A stretch of DNA of 64,000 nucleotides from Chamaecyparis obtusa (Eukaryota > Streptophyta > Pinopsida > Cupressales > Cupressaceae). Shown one piece after another: positions 1 to 11,419 of the stretch (positions are counted from its first letter, which is position 1; each line of letters opens with the position of its first letter). Location of the stretch: positions 195,001 to 259,000 of the forward strand of contig BSBK01006423.1 of assembly GCA_027943335.1 (NCBI GenBank), in the 5' to 3' direction. Made by a program: the position numbers and the translations under genes. The notes beneath the pieces were generated by a model, which did no database searches, was not told the DNA's origin, and saw only the letters and a list, made by a program, of their open reading frames with translations.

Positions 1-1288
1 TTCCCATGCTTTTGGCTTAATGTTTCCCAGGCCTAGTCTCTTTGACACCATCTCAATTCGACGGTTGTCGTTAAAGCGTAGGGGATGTGTCAAAGCTATG
101 CGAAGTCGCGATGGCCGTTGGTTCTCTTTATGACACGACGCTTCAAACTATGGGTCCAAGGTGACACGTAGGTACAAATGGCGGTCTCTGATTGGTCCAT
201 GATATAATACAGTGGCAATTATTAGTGGCACCTAGTTTTTGAGTTTGTCAAAGGGTCCTAACATTGTCAAAAAATCAATGATGGGCGTATGATCTTATGG
301 GATGTGTCAGAGGTTTAAGATCATGCGACAACCATCGATTCTACCTTTTTCAAAGGGGATAAAGTGCAACGGGTCCACATGCCAGGTGTGCTTATTTGTC
401 ATTATCTGATTGGTCCACATTGTGTGACTAGACATGTTGTCAGTGGGGCCAGGTTTTTTGAGGTTCAGTGGGTTTTGACATCCGTAGAGGATCTACGATT
501 GGCATAAGTTTTCATGGGTTTTGTCAGAGCCATGAGATCTTACACCAGCCTTTGATTTTACTTTTTCTCAGGCACTGACGAGGGTGGGTCCTGTTTGTCA
601 GAGGGAGTTGACGTGCGCATTTTTCATTGGTGTTGACTGCTGGCGTGGACATGGACTTTTCAGGGTTTCATGACTATTGTAAAGATTAGCGTAAGCCGCC
701 TGATCTGTCGAGAAATAAAGGGATCTATGGTCATGTTTTAAACCAGAGCTTGTATCCGTTGTTTTTCAAATTCAAATTGTTTCTGCAGGGTTTGGAGATA
801 GTGCACTGAATGAAGCCGTATTACAAGACCATTTTTTATCGTTCCAGCTTGGTTGTGGGTGAGATTTTATGAGGAAGGTCCTAGTGGTTGTTCCAGCATG
901 AATTTTGGTGTCTTGGGCTCGAATAGGGTTGGATCTATTGCAGAATTTGATGATTATTCTTGATCTTACTAGCCTTGCGCTTGGAGCCTGTCTTGTCTGG
1001 CTTTCATTCTTTTTGTTGAGTTAGGTAGTTTTTAAATTGTTGCTTTGAATGGTCATCAGTGCTTGTTACAATCCTTGAGATAAAAGGATTTTCATGATCA
1101 TTCAAAGGCATTGGGAGTTAGGTGTTCGGGACTTTTGCTTGGTGACCCCTATTCTCAGTCAAGGGTTTGTAATAGTTTTTGGTTCAATTTTTGTTGATGA
1201 ACGAAGAAAGTTGCAGGTCTAAGCTGTAGTTTTCAAGCAGGGTGTCTTGTGATTCATTGTATACATAGAAGGAATTCATCATACTTAA

Positions 1289-1296
1289 TATAAATA
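1289..1296 (+). promoter_or_regulatory. Candidate TATA box of gypsy 5' LTR
   Basis: TATAAATA lies about 670 bp before the LTR end and is conserved at 10675-10682 in the other LTR. Its position suits a U3/R boundary shortly downstream. This is motif-based inference only. Confidence 0.4.
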
Positions 1297-1552
1297 TTTG
1301 GTTCTTATCTCTCCTTTGTGTCAAGTCAAGTAAGCTTTGATTTTTCTAGCTCAGTACATAGTGTTTTTATGTATGTATCTCTATTCTTGAGTTCTGATCT
1401 AGGATTGGATTAAACTATGCTCTAGGTGGGATATGGGTTTGCCCTTGTCTATGTAAGGATGTCTTGTAAGCAGTAAAGATTAGGATAAATGTATTTATGG
1501 CTATGAATTCTCAGGTACTCTCAAATTTGCGTGTCTTTGTGCCTAAGATCTC

Positions 1553-1579
1553 TTGCCCAATGGATGAGGCACTGGCCTA
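1553..1579 (+). other. tRNA-Arg 5'-half-like segment inside the LTR (A-box-like)
   Basis: This 27-nt stretch, with core GCCCAATGGATGAGGC, closely resembles the D-arm and start of the anticodon stem of plant tRNA-Arg as I recall it; the differences are transitions. It includes the internal pol III A-box region. No convincing B box or 3' half follows. It is conserved at 10939-10965 in the other LTR. The primer-binding site also fits tRNA-Arg, which makes chance less likely, but homology is unproven. Confidence 0.45.
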
Positions 1580-1973
1580 AATGAGTATTCCTCTTGTTAA
1601 CATACACTGGTTGAAGTTATTACATTCCAAATCTTAAATCAATAACCTTTCTAAGCTTTAGGTCTTTGGTTGTATGGTTTTGTCACCTTATAGTAATGGA
1701 GAGTCAATGAATGTGAGGTTAGCATTTAGTACTTTCTTACTATCAATCTGTTGTTTAGACCTAGTCTTTGGTGTGTGAAGAATAGTTTTCACTAGGTTAG
1801 GTGCACCCACCTTGGTTTTGCAAAGCCAGAAGTGAAGAGGGCAGTCATGTCCCTATAGTTGGTCCAGTTACCCTAAGATCCTTCTACATTTTGGAACTAA
1901 CCAATCCTAAAATTACCCTGAGGGTATATTGGTAGCCTAAGAGCATAAGTGTCCATTTTGAACACCAACAAGA

Positions 1974-1991
1974 TGGTGACTCTACTGGGGA
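1974..1991 (+). promoter_or_regulatory. Primer-binding site, probably tRNA-Arg
   Basis: TGGTGACTCTACTGGGGA begins 3 nt after the LTR end. It differs at two positions (transitions) from the complement of the 3' end of plant tRNA-Arg as I remember it. It primes minus-strand cDNA synthesis. Confidence 0.75.
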
Positions 1992-2177
1992 GTGTTACAC
2001 TAGTCTATAGTAACCAGTTGGTCATCATTGGAAGAAATAGGGTTATTCTTGTCCCTTGTCTTGTCAACCTCATTTGGATATTTGTTTGTGAGGAAATAGT
2101 ATTGTAAGATTCCCAATATACTTGGGTGGTGACTCAAACATCTCTGCAGTAGTGCTAGTCAGTAGATTATTTATAAG

Positions 2178-4510
2178 ATGAGTTACAGAGGTACTAGGTC
2201 TTAGAGAAAGGAGCATCCTAAAGACAAAATGGAAGAAGGTATTCCAAGCACTTCTAGGCCTAGTCAGACAAGGGGAGGAAAGAAGAAAAGAAATGTTTCT
2301 CATACTTGGAAAAGTAAAAAGGATACAAGACAAGAAACTCAAACCAAGCCTGGTTAAGAAGAAAATATTTCAGAATATGAAGAGGCTGTTGATTTGGGAT
2401 TAAACTAGTATGAGGATGAATTTCAAGTGGGAGATGATGAGTCTAAGACTACTCTCCTGGAATCGGAAGAAATATTTGAAGAGCTCTATGAGTTGGAAAA
2501 AAGAGTCCAAGAACAAGTTGCTATCAGATACCAAAGAGAAAAGGACAAAGAAGATAAAGTAAGACAAGCCATGATAAGGGCTGATCAGCTAAAGAGGTAG
2601 TTGTTAGATTTGGAGGCAATTAATTTTGTCCCAGAGCCTGAAAGAGCAGAGGAACAACCTATTGTGCAGAGAACACATGAGATAACTAGGCCTAGAGATA
2701 AAGGCAAACAAAAAGCTGTTGGAGTTCAAATCAATGAACAAGTTCATGTGGAAAACCCATTAGAGCAAGGGTTGAGATTAGATGCTGACCTTGAGAAGGC
2801 TAGGAAGGAAAAGGAAATATTAGATAAAGAATTAGAGAAGGCGGAGTTGGAGGCTACTGCTGCAAAAAAAAGAAAGAAGATTGATTTTCTCAAGCATACC
2901 TCAGGACCTTCAAATGTTGCTGCTTCCTTTTTGGGACAAGGTGGAAATCATGGTAACCTTGCAACTCAGACAAATGGCATTTCGGGTGTTGCTAAAATTC
3001 CTGCTGGTTCAAACATATGGACATCTACATCTTAAGGAATGGACCCACCTCAAGGAGTTCCTGTTCATGAAAGGTACAAACAACTTATCTTTTTTGGTAT
3101 TCCTAGTTATCCTAATGTATTTCCTGATGAAATTAGAAAGAAGCTCCCAAAGTTTGCTGGGAACAATGTCATCACATGTGAGGAACATCTATAAAAAATT
3201 TATGGATGTAATAGATGATTATAATGTTGAGCCTGATGATGTTGTAATGAAGTTATTTGTACAATCTCTGACCGAGGATGCTAGGGACTGGTTTAGAGGA
3301 TTGCCCCATGCTAGTATACGATCTTGGAATGAATTTAAGAATTGTTTCAAGGAGCATTATGGAGATAAAAAAAAATGAGGGTTTTATTTTGAATGAATTC
3401 AATAACATAAAGAAAAATTAGAATGAAGAGGTCCTTGAATTTAATATAAGATTCCAAAAGGCTATGGATAGGCTCCTGCAAGTTATCAGATTAGATGATA
3501 GGGTGTGTCTTGTGACATAGTTAAATGCTTTTGATGCAAAGATGGGGTATCTTTTAAGGGATAAAAACCCTAGAAGTCTTGGGGAGGCTTACAAGTTGGC
3601 TATCAGCATAGAAAGTAATAGAAGAATATTAGGAAAATTAGGGAGAAGAGATGATTATAGGCCTCAAATGCAAAATAAGAAAGAGATGGGAAGGTCTGCT
3701 AATTTTAAGCCAATTGAGGAGGATAATCTAAAGCAGATTCTAAGTGCTTTAGATGATCTAAAGCCTGATGAAAAAAGAAACAATAGGGTTGCAACAAATG
3801 ACCGACCTGCTTCAAGTGGTTTTAGCAGGCAACCAAGAATGCAGAATTACCCATACAATACTCAATGGAAGGATGGCAAGCCCATTTTTCCAGTTAAAAG
3901 GGATAGGCCTAATGATAGGATTCCTGATCCTTTGTAAAGAAATTTAGTTAATATGAATGATGATATCCCATGGTGTGCTGCTTGTCAATCTCCTCATAGT
4001 CTAGAACATTGTGCTATTGCTCTGGATTTATTTGAGAACCAAGAACAAGATAAGCAATATGATCAAAGTGGTTGTGCAATGACTTCTTCACATGCATGGG
4101 ATGATGTTGACTCTATTGATAATGAGGAAGAAGAATTTGATGATGTTGGATGTGGTACAGTGAAGTGTGAGGAACATGTTTCCTTAAGGAGACCCTCTGA
4201 TGAGGAAATTGCTCAAATCACTGCAAACATGGTCACTCAAGCCAGGAGCAATTACAATTTGAGAAATAGGATAGTTGAAAGCACAAATGGTAGGCTAGGT
4301 AGCATGTTTATCAAGAAGTAAAAAATGTGTACACAACAGCATGAGGAAAAGGAGAAAGATGCTGGTGTTGTCAATAAGGTTAAAGTAAAAAAGAAGATGG
4401 GACCTGCTGCAATACCTCAAGGTAAAGCAAAGACATCAAAACTAGCTGTTCCCATACCTCAGAAGGATGATGAGTTTCTACACAAAGGTAAATCTGACTT
4501 GAATGTCTAA
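2178..4510 (+). pseudogene. gag: Gypsy gag (capsid) remnant
   Basis: The reading frame can be followed from ATG at 2178 through stops at 2202, 2356, 2407, 2598 and 3033 (all TAG or TAA). It then shifts near 3190 and again at an A9 run (3367-3375), with further stops at 3518, 3935, 4319 and 4508. The first 300 residues are charged and coiled-coil-like, rich in Glu and Lys. The capsid core, with the signature DWFRGLPHASIRSWNEFK, lies near 3280-3340 and matches the Retrotrans_gag family. A Cys/His cluster (CAACQSPHSLEHC) near 3970 takes the place of a standard zinc knuckle. Gag would form the virus-like particle that packages element RNA. No function is possible in this copy. Confidence 0.85.
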
Positions 4511-4546
4511 AAGGAAGATAAAGATGTCACTGAGATTAAGGAAGAC

Positions 4547-5330
4547 ATGGGCAACCATACATATGTTTCCATTGATATGACTAAATTGCTTTCGCAAATA
4601 ACTGTCAAAGTTCCACTTTTGGAAATGATGAGAATAGAAGAGCATAAGGTGAAAGCTTTGGATTGGGTAAATGGTGCCTCTTCCATAAAGGTCCAAGAAA
4701 TGAATAGAGATGACAAGCATGTGGCTTCTTTAGATGACACACCTAACAGTAAAAATGAAGAAATTGTCTCTAAGATTCCTCAGATATTTTTGAATGCAAA
4801 TGCTGAAAATACTGCATCAGGGACAGTTGATCTTTTTTTCTTGTCCCTTATGATAAATGGCAAATTATTGAAGAATTGCATGATTGATTCTGGAGCATCA
4901 AACACTGTCATGCCTGCAGAGATCATGAAGTCATTAGGGCTAAAGGTTGATACACCTCATGGGAGATGCCAAGCTATGGACTCAAGAGAAGTGCTAGTTA
5001 TTGGTACCATTAAGGCTTTGCCTTATAAATTAGCAGCATTTCCTAACAAGCAATTAACTATGAGTGTTCTTGTAGTTGATATTCCTCCTCAGTATGGAAT
5101 GCTATTATCTAGAAAATGGAGTGCTTCTATGGGAGGAAGTATTCAATGTGACTTGTCTTTTGCTACTTTTAGCATTGAAGGAGAAAGTGTGAAAGTTTCA
5201 AGGGAAACTAGAACTCAACATATGATTGAGGAGGATGAAGATGACAATATGAATTGTTTTGTTGACACTGATATTGGTTCTTTCCAAGTTCAAGAGAGAG
5301 AAGTGCAAGAAAAGGTTAGGCCTATCCTTC
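4547..5330 (+). pseudogene. Gypsy aspartic protease domain remnant
   Basis: The frame from 4547 holds a retropepsin-like core with the catalytic DSGA motif (CMIDSGASNTVMP) at about 4879, followed by a hydrophobic flap and the IPPQYGMLLSRKW segment typical of plant gypsy proteases. The protease would cleave the Gag-Pol polyprotein. Residues before it are a lysine-rich linker continuing from gag. The catalytic Asp is present, but the upstream frame is broken by stops at 4319 and 4508, so no full polyprotein can be made. Confidence 0.85.
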
Positions 5331-5364
5331 TAGTTGATGATGAAAATAACATGGAAGAAGGTAA

Positions 5365-5780
5365 TGTCTTATGGACCCTATATTTTGATGGAGCAAGTTC
5401 AAAGGAAGGTGTTGGAGTAGGAGTTCTATTGATATCCCCAAGTGGTAAGACTTTCAAGTTTTCTTTCACTCTCTTGTTCCTTTGCATGAATAATGTTGCT
5501 AAATATGAGGCCCTACTAATTGGTTTGAGACAAGCATCAAAACATGGAATCAAACATCTTAGGGTGATTGGTGATTCTAAGTTAGTAATTTCTTAGATTA
5601 GATCAAAGTATGCATCTAAGAATCAAAGGCTGAAACAATATAGAAATGTTGTTTGGGATGAAATTGAAAGTTTCAATGCCTTTGGTATTGATTGGGTGGA
5701 TAGAAGCCAAAACAGGATGGCTAACTTATTGGAAAACATAGCTTTGAGACCAAAGGATATTACCTTTGCAGGGATATCCA
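5365..5780 (+). pseudogene. Extra (archaeal-type) RNase H domain between protease and RT
   Basis: Directly after the protease comes a second fold with the RNase H markers YFDGASS (first Asp), NNVAKYEALLIG (Glu) and GDSKLVI (third Asp). After TAG at 5594 comes the C-terminal stretch DRSQNRMANLLENIA, where the expected fourth acidic residue (usually A-D-x-L-A) reads Asn. This resembles the additional RNase H of Tat-type plant gypsy elements. Here it lies before RT rather than between the RT-linked RNase H and integrase. Further stops at 5858 and 5867 separate it from RT. Confidence 0.75.
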
Positions 5781-5898
5781 AGATTGAGTGTAAGTCTAGG
5801 CCTTCTATCCAGACAATGTTGAGAATTGGCAGGTATTTTCTGATGATCAGGATATACTAAGGTTTTTGTAGTGTGATTCTCATTTTGAAGGTCAGGAG

Positions 5899-7629
5899 AT
5901 GGATTTCAGCACTTATGTTGACATCAGAAATGGAAAAGAAAATATTCTTGGAAAGGAAGTTTTGCAATTGAAATCTAATAGGATCCCAAGGGGACTGGTT
6001 GTTCTTGAGAGGGCATTTGATGATAAAGAAAGGACTTCTTTTCCTAAATTTGTTGATAAGATAAATGATTTAGAGGAAGTAAATTTAGGAACAAGTCAAG
6101 TACCCAAAAATGTTTACATAGGTAATTGTTTATCCCAAAGAACTAGGAATAATCTGATTGATCTTGTCAAAAAATTTAGACATGTCTTTGCATGGTCTTA
6201 TGATGATTTGAAATCCTATAGAGAAGATCTATTCCAGCATGAAATATCATTGAAGGAAGGTACTAAGCCTTTTAGGCAAAAGTTAAGGCCTGTGAATCCT
6301 ACCTTGGCACCAAAAATGCAAGATGAACTCAAAAAGATGATGGATGCTGGCATCATCAAGCCTGTCAGACATTCTACTTGGGTGTCAAACTTGCTTCCAG
6401 TCAGAAAAAAGAATGGTGACATTAGGTTATGTGTTGATTTTAGGAATTTGAATGTCAATTCTTTGAAGGAAAATTATGGTTTGCCTAATATGGAGAATAT
6501 GCTACAGAAGGTTACTAGATCAGAATTAATGTCTATGATGGATGGTTTCTCTAGATATAATAAGGTCATGGTCAAAGAGTCAGAACAGTTCAAGACTACA
6601 TTCACTACCCCTTGGGGAACATATGTTTATGTTAGAATGCCTTTTGGTTTGACAAATGCAGGAGCTACTTTTCAGAGAGCTATGGATGTGGCTTTTGCAG
6701 ACTTCATAAACAAATTTCTAGTGGTATATTAGGATGATCTCATAGCGTATTCAGATAAGGAAAGTCGGCATTGTGAACATCTTGAGAAGATTTTTATTAG
6801 GGCTTTGGAGTATGGGATTTCTTTGAATCCAAAGAAGTGTTCTTTTAGTGTTATGGAAGGCAAGCTCTTAGGACATATTGTGTCCAAGGATGGAGTGAGA
6901 ATTGACCCTGAAAGGGTTATGGCTATAGACAAGCTTTCACCACCTAGAAATGTTAAAGGAATATAGTCCTTCTTTGGGCAAGTAAACTTTCTAAGGAGAT
7001 TTGTTACAAATTTTGCAGAAATCAGTATCCCTATCTCTAGAATGTTGAAAAAAGAAGCAAAGATTGAATGGAATGAAGAAGCAGATGAATCTTTCAGAAG
7101 TATCAAAAAGGCCATCAAAGATGCTCCTGTTTTGAGGACACCTAATTATGGTAAGCCCTTGTAGATTTTTTCTTTTGCTTCTTGTCATACAGTTGCAACA
7201 GTTTTATTGCAAAAGAATTCAGATGGATATGAACAACCTATATCATTTTTTAGTAAATCCCTACAAGTAGCAGAATTGAAATATGATATTACTGAGAAAT
7301 AGGCTTATGCCTTAGTTAAAGCAGTCAAGGCTTTTAGATGTTATCTTGTAGGAGCTAAGGTGGTTGCTTATGTTCCTAGTGCTGCAATTAAGGATATATT
7401 GGTACAACAAGAAGTTTCAGGGAAAAGATGTAGATGGATCAATAGGATCCAAGAATTTAATATTGATATCCAAATTACAAAATTGGTAAGAGGCTTAGGT
7501 CTTGCAAAATTAATGACACAAAGTAATTTAATTGCAAATCATGTGAATGTGTTAGAAGAAGAACAAAGGCCGTATATTTGTGATATGGATCATTGTGACT
7601 GGTACAAAGGTGTTATTGGTTACTTATAG
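5899..7629 (+). pseudogene. Gypsy reverse transcriptase and RT-linked RNase H remnant
   Basis: The region encodes RT motifs in order: KEGTKPFRQKLRPVNP, GDIRLCVDFRNLN, SMMDGFSRYNK (catalytic Asp) and RMPFGLTNAGATFQRAM. In the YxDD motif the x codon is TAG (6730-6732). Thumb and connection follow (LNPKKCSF, LLGHIVSKDG). Further TAG codons at 6964, 7162 and 7300 fall where relatives have Gln. The RT-linked RNase H is weak (SFASCHT where relatives usually have an Asp), so this family may rely on the upstream RNase H. A frameshift lies near 7630. RT would copy element RNA into cDNA. The copy is clearly dead. Confidence 0.9.
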
Positions 7630-7649
7630 AAATTGATCCTCCCCCTGAG

Positions 7650-8845
7650 ATGGATGAAAATAAAAGGAGAACTATCAAGTTGCAATCAGCAAGGTATGCC
7701 ATTATACATGGTAAGTTATGGTGGAGAAGCAATGAAGGAGTATTGCTAAAGTGCATAGACCATGAGAGGTCTAAGTCTCTGTTAAGGGAAATGCACCAAG
7801 GTGTGTGTGGAAGACACTATATGGAAAAGACCATAGCTCACAAGATCCTTAGGTCTGGATTCTGGTGGCCTACAATTTTTAAGGATACACATCAATTTGT
7901 AAGAAGGTGTGATGCATGTTAGAGGTTTGCTGGTAAGTTAAAATTTAATGGGAATTTACCACTCAGGCCTATTGCAGTTCAGGCTCCTTTCCAGAAGTGG
8001 GGTATTGACTTTATTGGAGAAATTCCAAATAAATCTAGTGGTGGACATTCTTACATACTAGTGGCAACAAACTATTTTACCAAGTGGGTTGAAGCTATCC
8101 CTACTAGAAAGGCTACTAGCAAAGTTGTGACAGACTTTGTGATGCAGAACATCCTTACCAGGTTTGGTTGCCCAGAGGTAATTGTGGTTGATAATGCAAT
8201 GTGTTTTAGATCACAAGAATTTAGTGATTTTTGTCAGCAATATGGGATACACATTTCATTTTCTTCCCCATATCATCCACAAGGAAATGGTCGGGCCGAG
8301 TCCAGTAACAAAAGTCTAATCAAGATTCTCAAGAGAGTGTTGGATAGAAATAAGAAAGCCTAGGACTCAAAATTATGGTGGGCACTATGGGCTGACAGGG
8401 TAACTATTAAGAAGGCCATAGGTTGTGCTCCATTTGATTTGGTATATGGAATAAATGCTAGATTGCCTCAAAATAATTTATTGTAGATGTATAAGTTCAT
8501 CCAGGCATATGATGAAGATTTGAATGATGAGATCAGAGTAAGAATGGATGAACTGATCCAATTGGAGGAGGTAAGGAGAGATGCACATGAAAGAAATGAG
8601 GCATTGCAAAGACAACGTAAGAATTTATTTGATAGGAGGGCTACCCAGAGAAGTTTTGAAATTGATGACCTTGTCCTGATGTGGAATGCAAGGTTGGAAG
8701 ATAAGGGGAAGCATGGAAAGTTTTGGTTGGGCCCTTATCTTATTGAAAGCAAATAGGGGATAGATTCTTATGTCCTGAAGGATTTAACTGGTGGTACTTT
8801 GGAATTGCCTATTCATGGACAATTCCTAAAGTTTTACTTCTCCTG
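7650..8845 (+). pseudogene. Gypsy integrase remnant
   Basis: An N-terminal HHCC zinc-binding segment (HQGVCGRH at about 7794, then RRCDAC at about 7905) leads into the catalytic core. The DDE residues are present: Asp in KWGIDFIGE (about 8000), Asp in VVDNAMCF (about 8190) and Glu in GRAESSNK (about 8297). TAG codons at 7920, 8361, 8484 and 8754 interrupt it; the one at 8361 sits where a Trp is expected, the others mostly where Gln is usual. The C-terminal WLGPYLIE stretch is the usual gypsy end. TGA at 8843 looks like the native stop. No chromodomain is seen. Confidence 0.9.
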
Positions 8846-9385
8846 AAGTATCTTTTCCATGAGTAGTAGTTTAGGTTTTCCCCTGTATAGTGGTCTATTT
8901 TTTCTTTTTTGGGTCAAAATTTTGAGTTGGTCTGCTCTTCCAGGAGATTCTAGTTTCTCGTTGTATCTACAGGAGCTACACGTCCTCGAGTATGAGCCAC
9001 TATTAGCACCTGTGAATTTTTTCATGGCTCTAGCTTTTTTTCTGCCGGTCTCTGCAGTTGTTTTTAGGTCTCTAGCTCAAACCCTAGGTGAAATTTTTGA
9101 AAATCTAATCATTGTAGTGAAAAGCCCTAAAAATGCCCTGGCCTTGTTCTAATTTTGTGTTACTTTATTCAGGCCACTTAAAACTCTAAACGCATGTGCT
9201 AAATTGTTAACCTCTTTGTCGCATGATCGCGTGAACCTTTTTCATGTTATGCGATCTCGCGACTAAAGGTTTTATTTTCAGGCCCCTTTTAATATTTGTT
9301 GCTTTTCCTAAGCGGCCCAATTAATCTTTCCTAAGTCTACGAGCCCGACGGTGTTTTAGTTTTTCCTAAGTCAGTGCCTTAATTT
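8846..9385 (+). other. Untranslated tail and start of 3' LTR (boundary unresolved)
   Basis: Between the integrase stop and the first base that can be compared with the 5' LTR lie 540 bases holding the polypurine tract and the first part of U3. The 5' LTR start is outside the window, so the LTR start cannot be placed by comparison. No unambiguous polypurine tract followed by TGTTGG is visible. An open frame at 8859-9152 has no recognisable domain. Confidence 0.6.
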
Positions 9386-11356
9386 TTCCCATGTTTTTGG
9401 CTTAATGTTTCCTAGGCCCAGTCTCTCTCACACCATCTCAATCTGACAGTTGTCGTTAAAGCGCAGGGGATGTGTTAGAGCTATGCGAAGTCGCAACAGC
9501 CGTTGATTCTCTTTATGACACAATGCTTCAAACTGTGGATCCAAGGTGACACATAGGTACAAATGGCAATCTCTGATTGGTCCACGATATAATACAGTGG
9601 CAGTTGTCAGTGGGACCTGGTTTCTGAGTTTGTCAGAGGGTCCTGACATTGTCAAAAAACCAACGACAAGTGTATGATCTTATGGGATGTGTCAAAGGTT
9701 TAAGATCATGTGACAACCATCGATTCTACCTTTTTTAGAGGGGATAAAGTGCATCGGGTCCACATGCCAGGTGTGCTTATTTGTCATTATCTGATTGGTC
9801 CACATTGTGTGAATGGACATGTTGTTAGTGGGGCCAGATTTTTTGAGGTTCAGTGGGTTTTGACATCCGCAGAGGATCTACGATTGGCATAAGTTCTCAT
9901 GGGTTTTGTCAGAGCCATGAGATCTTGCACCAGCCAATGATTTTACTTTTTCTCAGGCACTGATGAGGGTGGGTCCTGTTTGTCAGAGGGAGCTGACGTG
10001 TGCATTTTTCATTGGTGTTTACTACTGGCGTGGACATGGACTTTTCAAGGTTTCATGACTACTGTAAAGATTAGCATAAGCCACCCGATCTGCTGAGAAA
10101 TAAAGGGATCTACGGTCATGTTTTAAACTGGAGCTTGTATCCGTTGTTTTTCAAATTCAAATTGTTTCTACAGGGTTTGGAGACAGTGCGCCGAATGAAG
10201 CCATATTACAGGACCATTTTTTATCGTTCCAGCTTGGTTGTGGGTGAGATTTTATGAGGAAGGTCTTGGTGGTTGTTCCAGCGTGAATTTTTGTGTCCTT
10301 GGGCTGGTACAGGGTCGGATCTATTGCAAAATTTGATGATTATTCTTGATCTTACTAGCCTTGCACTTGGAGCCTGTCTTGTCTAGCTTTCATTCTTTTT
10401 GTTGAGTTAGGTAGTTTTTAAATTGTTGCTTTGAATGGTCATCAGTGCTCGTTGTAATCCTTGAGATAAAAGGATTTTCATGATCATTCAAAGGCATTGG
10501 GAGTTAGGTGTTCAAGACTTTTTCTTGGTGAGCCCTATTCTCAGTCAAGGGTTTGTAATAGTTTTTGGTTCAGTGTTTGTTGATGAAAGAAGAAAGTTGC
10601 AGGTCTAAGCTGTAGTTTTCAAGCAGGGTGTCTTTTGATTCATTGTATACACAGAAGGAATTCATCATAATTAATATAAATATTTGGTTCTTATCTCTCC
10701 TTTGTGTCAAGTCAAGTAAGCTTTGAGTTTTCTAGCTCACTACATAGTGTTTTTATGTATGTATCTCTATTCTTGAGTTCTGATCTAGGATTGGATTAAA
10801 CTATGCTCTAGGTGGGATATGGGTTTGCCCTTGTCTATGTAAGGATGTCTTGTAAGCAGTAAAGATTAGGATAAATGTATTTATGGCTATGAATTCTCAG
10901 GTACTCTCAAATTTGTGTGTCTTTATGCCTAAGATCTCTTGCCCAATGGATGAGGCACTGGCCTAAATGAGTATTCCTCTTGTTAACATACAATGGTTGA
11001 AGTTTTTACATTCCAAATCTTAAATCAATAACCTTTCTAAGCTTTAGGTCTTTGGTTGTATGGTTTTGTCACCCTATAGTAATGAAGAGTCAATGAATGT
11101 GAGGTTAGCATTTAGTACTTTCTTACTATCAATCTATCATTTAGACCCAGTCTTTGGTGTGTGAAGAATAGTTTTCACTGGGTTAGGTGCACCCGCCTTG
11201 GTTTTGCAGAGCCAGAAGTGAAGAGGGCAGTCCTATCCCTATAGTTGGTCCAGTTACCCTAAGATCCTTCTACATTTTGGAACTAACCAATCCTAAAATT
11301 AACCTGAGGGTATATTGGTAGCCTAAGAGCATAAGCGTCCATTTTGAACACCAACA
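9386..11356 (+). repeat. 3' LTR of gypsy element (start probably earlier)
   Basis: Matches 1-1970 almost base for base, including the TATA-like box (10675-10682) and the tRNA-Arg-like segment (10939-10965). It ends in CCAACA at 11356, and LINE sequence follows. Confidence 0.92.
10939..10965 (+). other. Second copy of tRNA-Arg-like segment (3' LTR)
   Basis: Identical over the GCCCAATGGATGAGGC core and the following ACTGGCCTA to the copy at 1553-1579. It has survived in both LTRs while nearby positions differ. Confidence 0.45.
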
Positions 11357-11419
11357 AATTCCATATAGGATAACCCTTCTAATGGAGATTCCTTATTGGC
11401 CCTTAGGTAAGTGAAATTT

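Larger units (their letters stand above)
1..1970 (+). repeat. 5' LTR of gypsy element (truncated by window)
   Basis: Position 1 aligns with 9386 and the match continues to 1970 (aligned with 11356), with scattered substitutions, mostly C/T and G/A, and very few indels. It ends in AACACCAACA just before the primer-binding site. Several short ORFs inside it are not conserved coding and are ignored. Confidence 0.93.
1..11356 (+). mobile_element. Ty3/gypsy LTR retrotransposon, 5' end beyond window
   Basis: Two long direct repeats (1-1970 and at least 9386-11356) bracket an internal region with a tRNA primer site and gag, protease, RNase H, reverse transcriptase and integrase remnants in one direction. 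RT before integrase makes this Ty3/gypsy type. The element is dead: about twenty in-frame stops and several frameshifts. The window starts inside the 5' LTR, so the upstream target duplication cannot be checked. The 3' LTR ends at 11356 in CCAACA and is followed directly by LINE sequence, so the element inserted into a LINE. The extra RNase H points to a Tat-like branch; there is no chromodomain after integrase. Confidence 0.93.

Noticed and set aside
2178..8756. Possible TAG readthrough or recoding in the gypsy polyprotein.
   Set aside because: TAG and TAA both occur, many per domain, with frameshifts as well; mutational decay explains this better.
8859..9152. A 97-codon hydrophobic frame after gypsy integrase, possibly an envelope-like gene.
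   Set aside because: No signal peptide plus transmembrane layout typical of envelope genes, and it probably overlaps the start of the 3' LTR.
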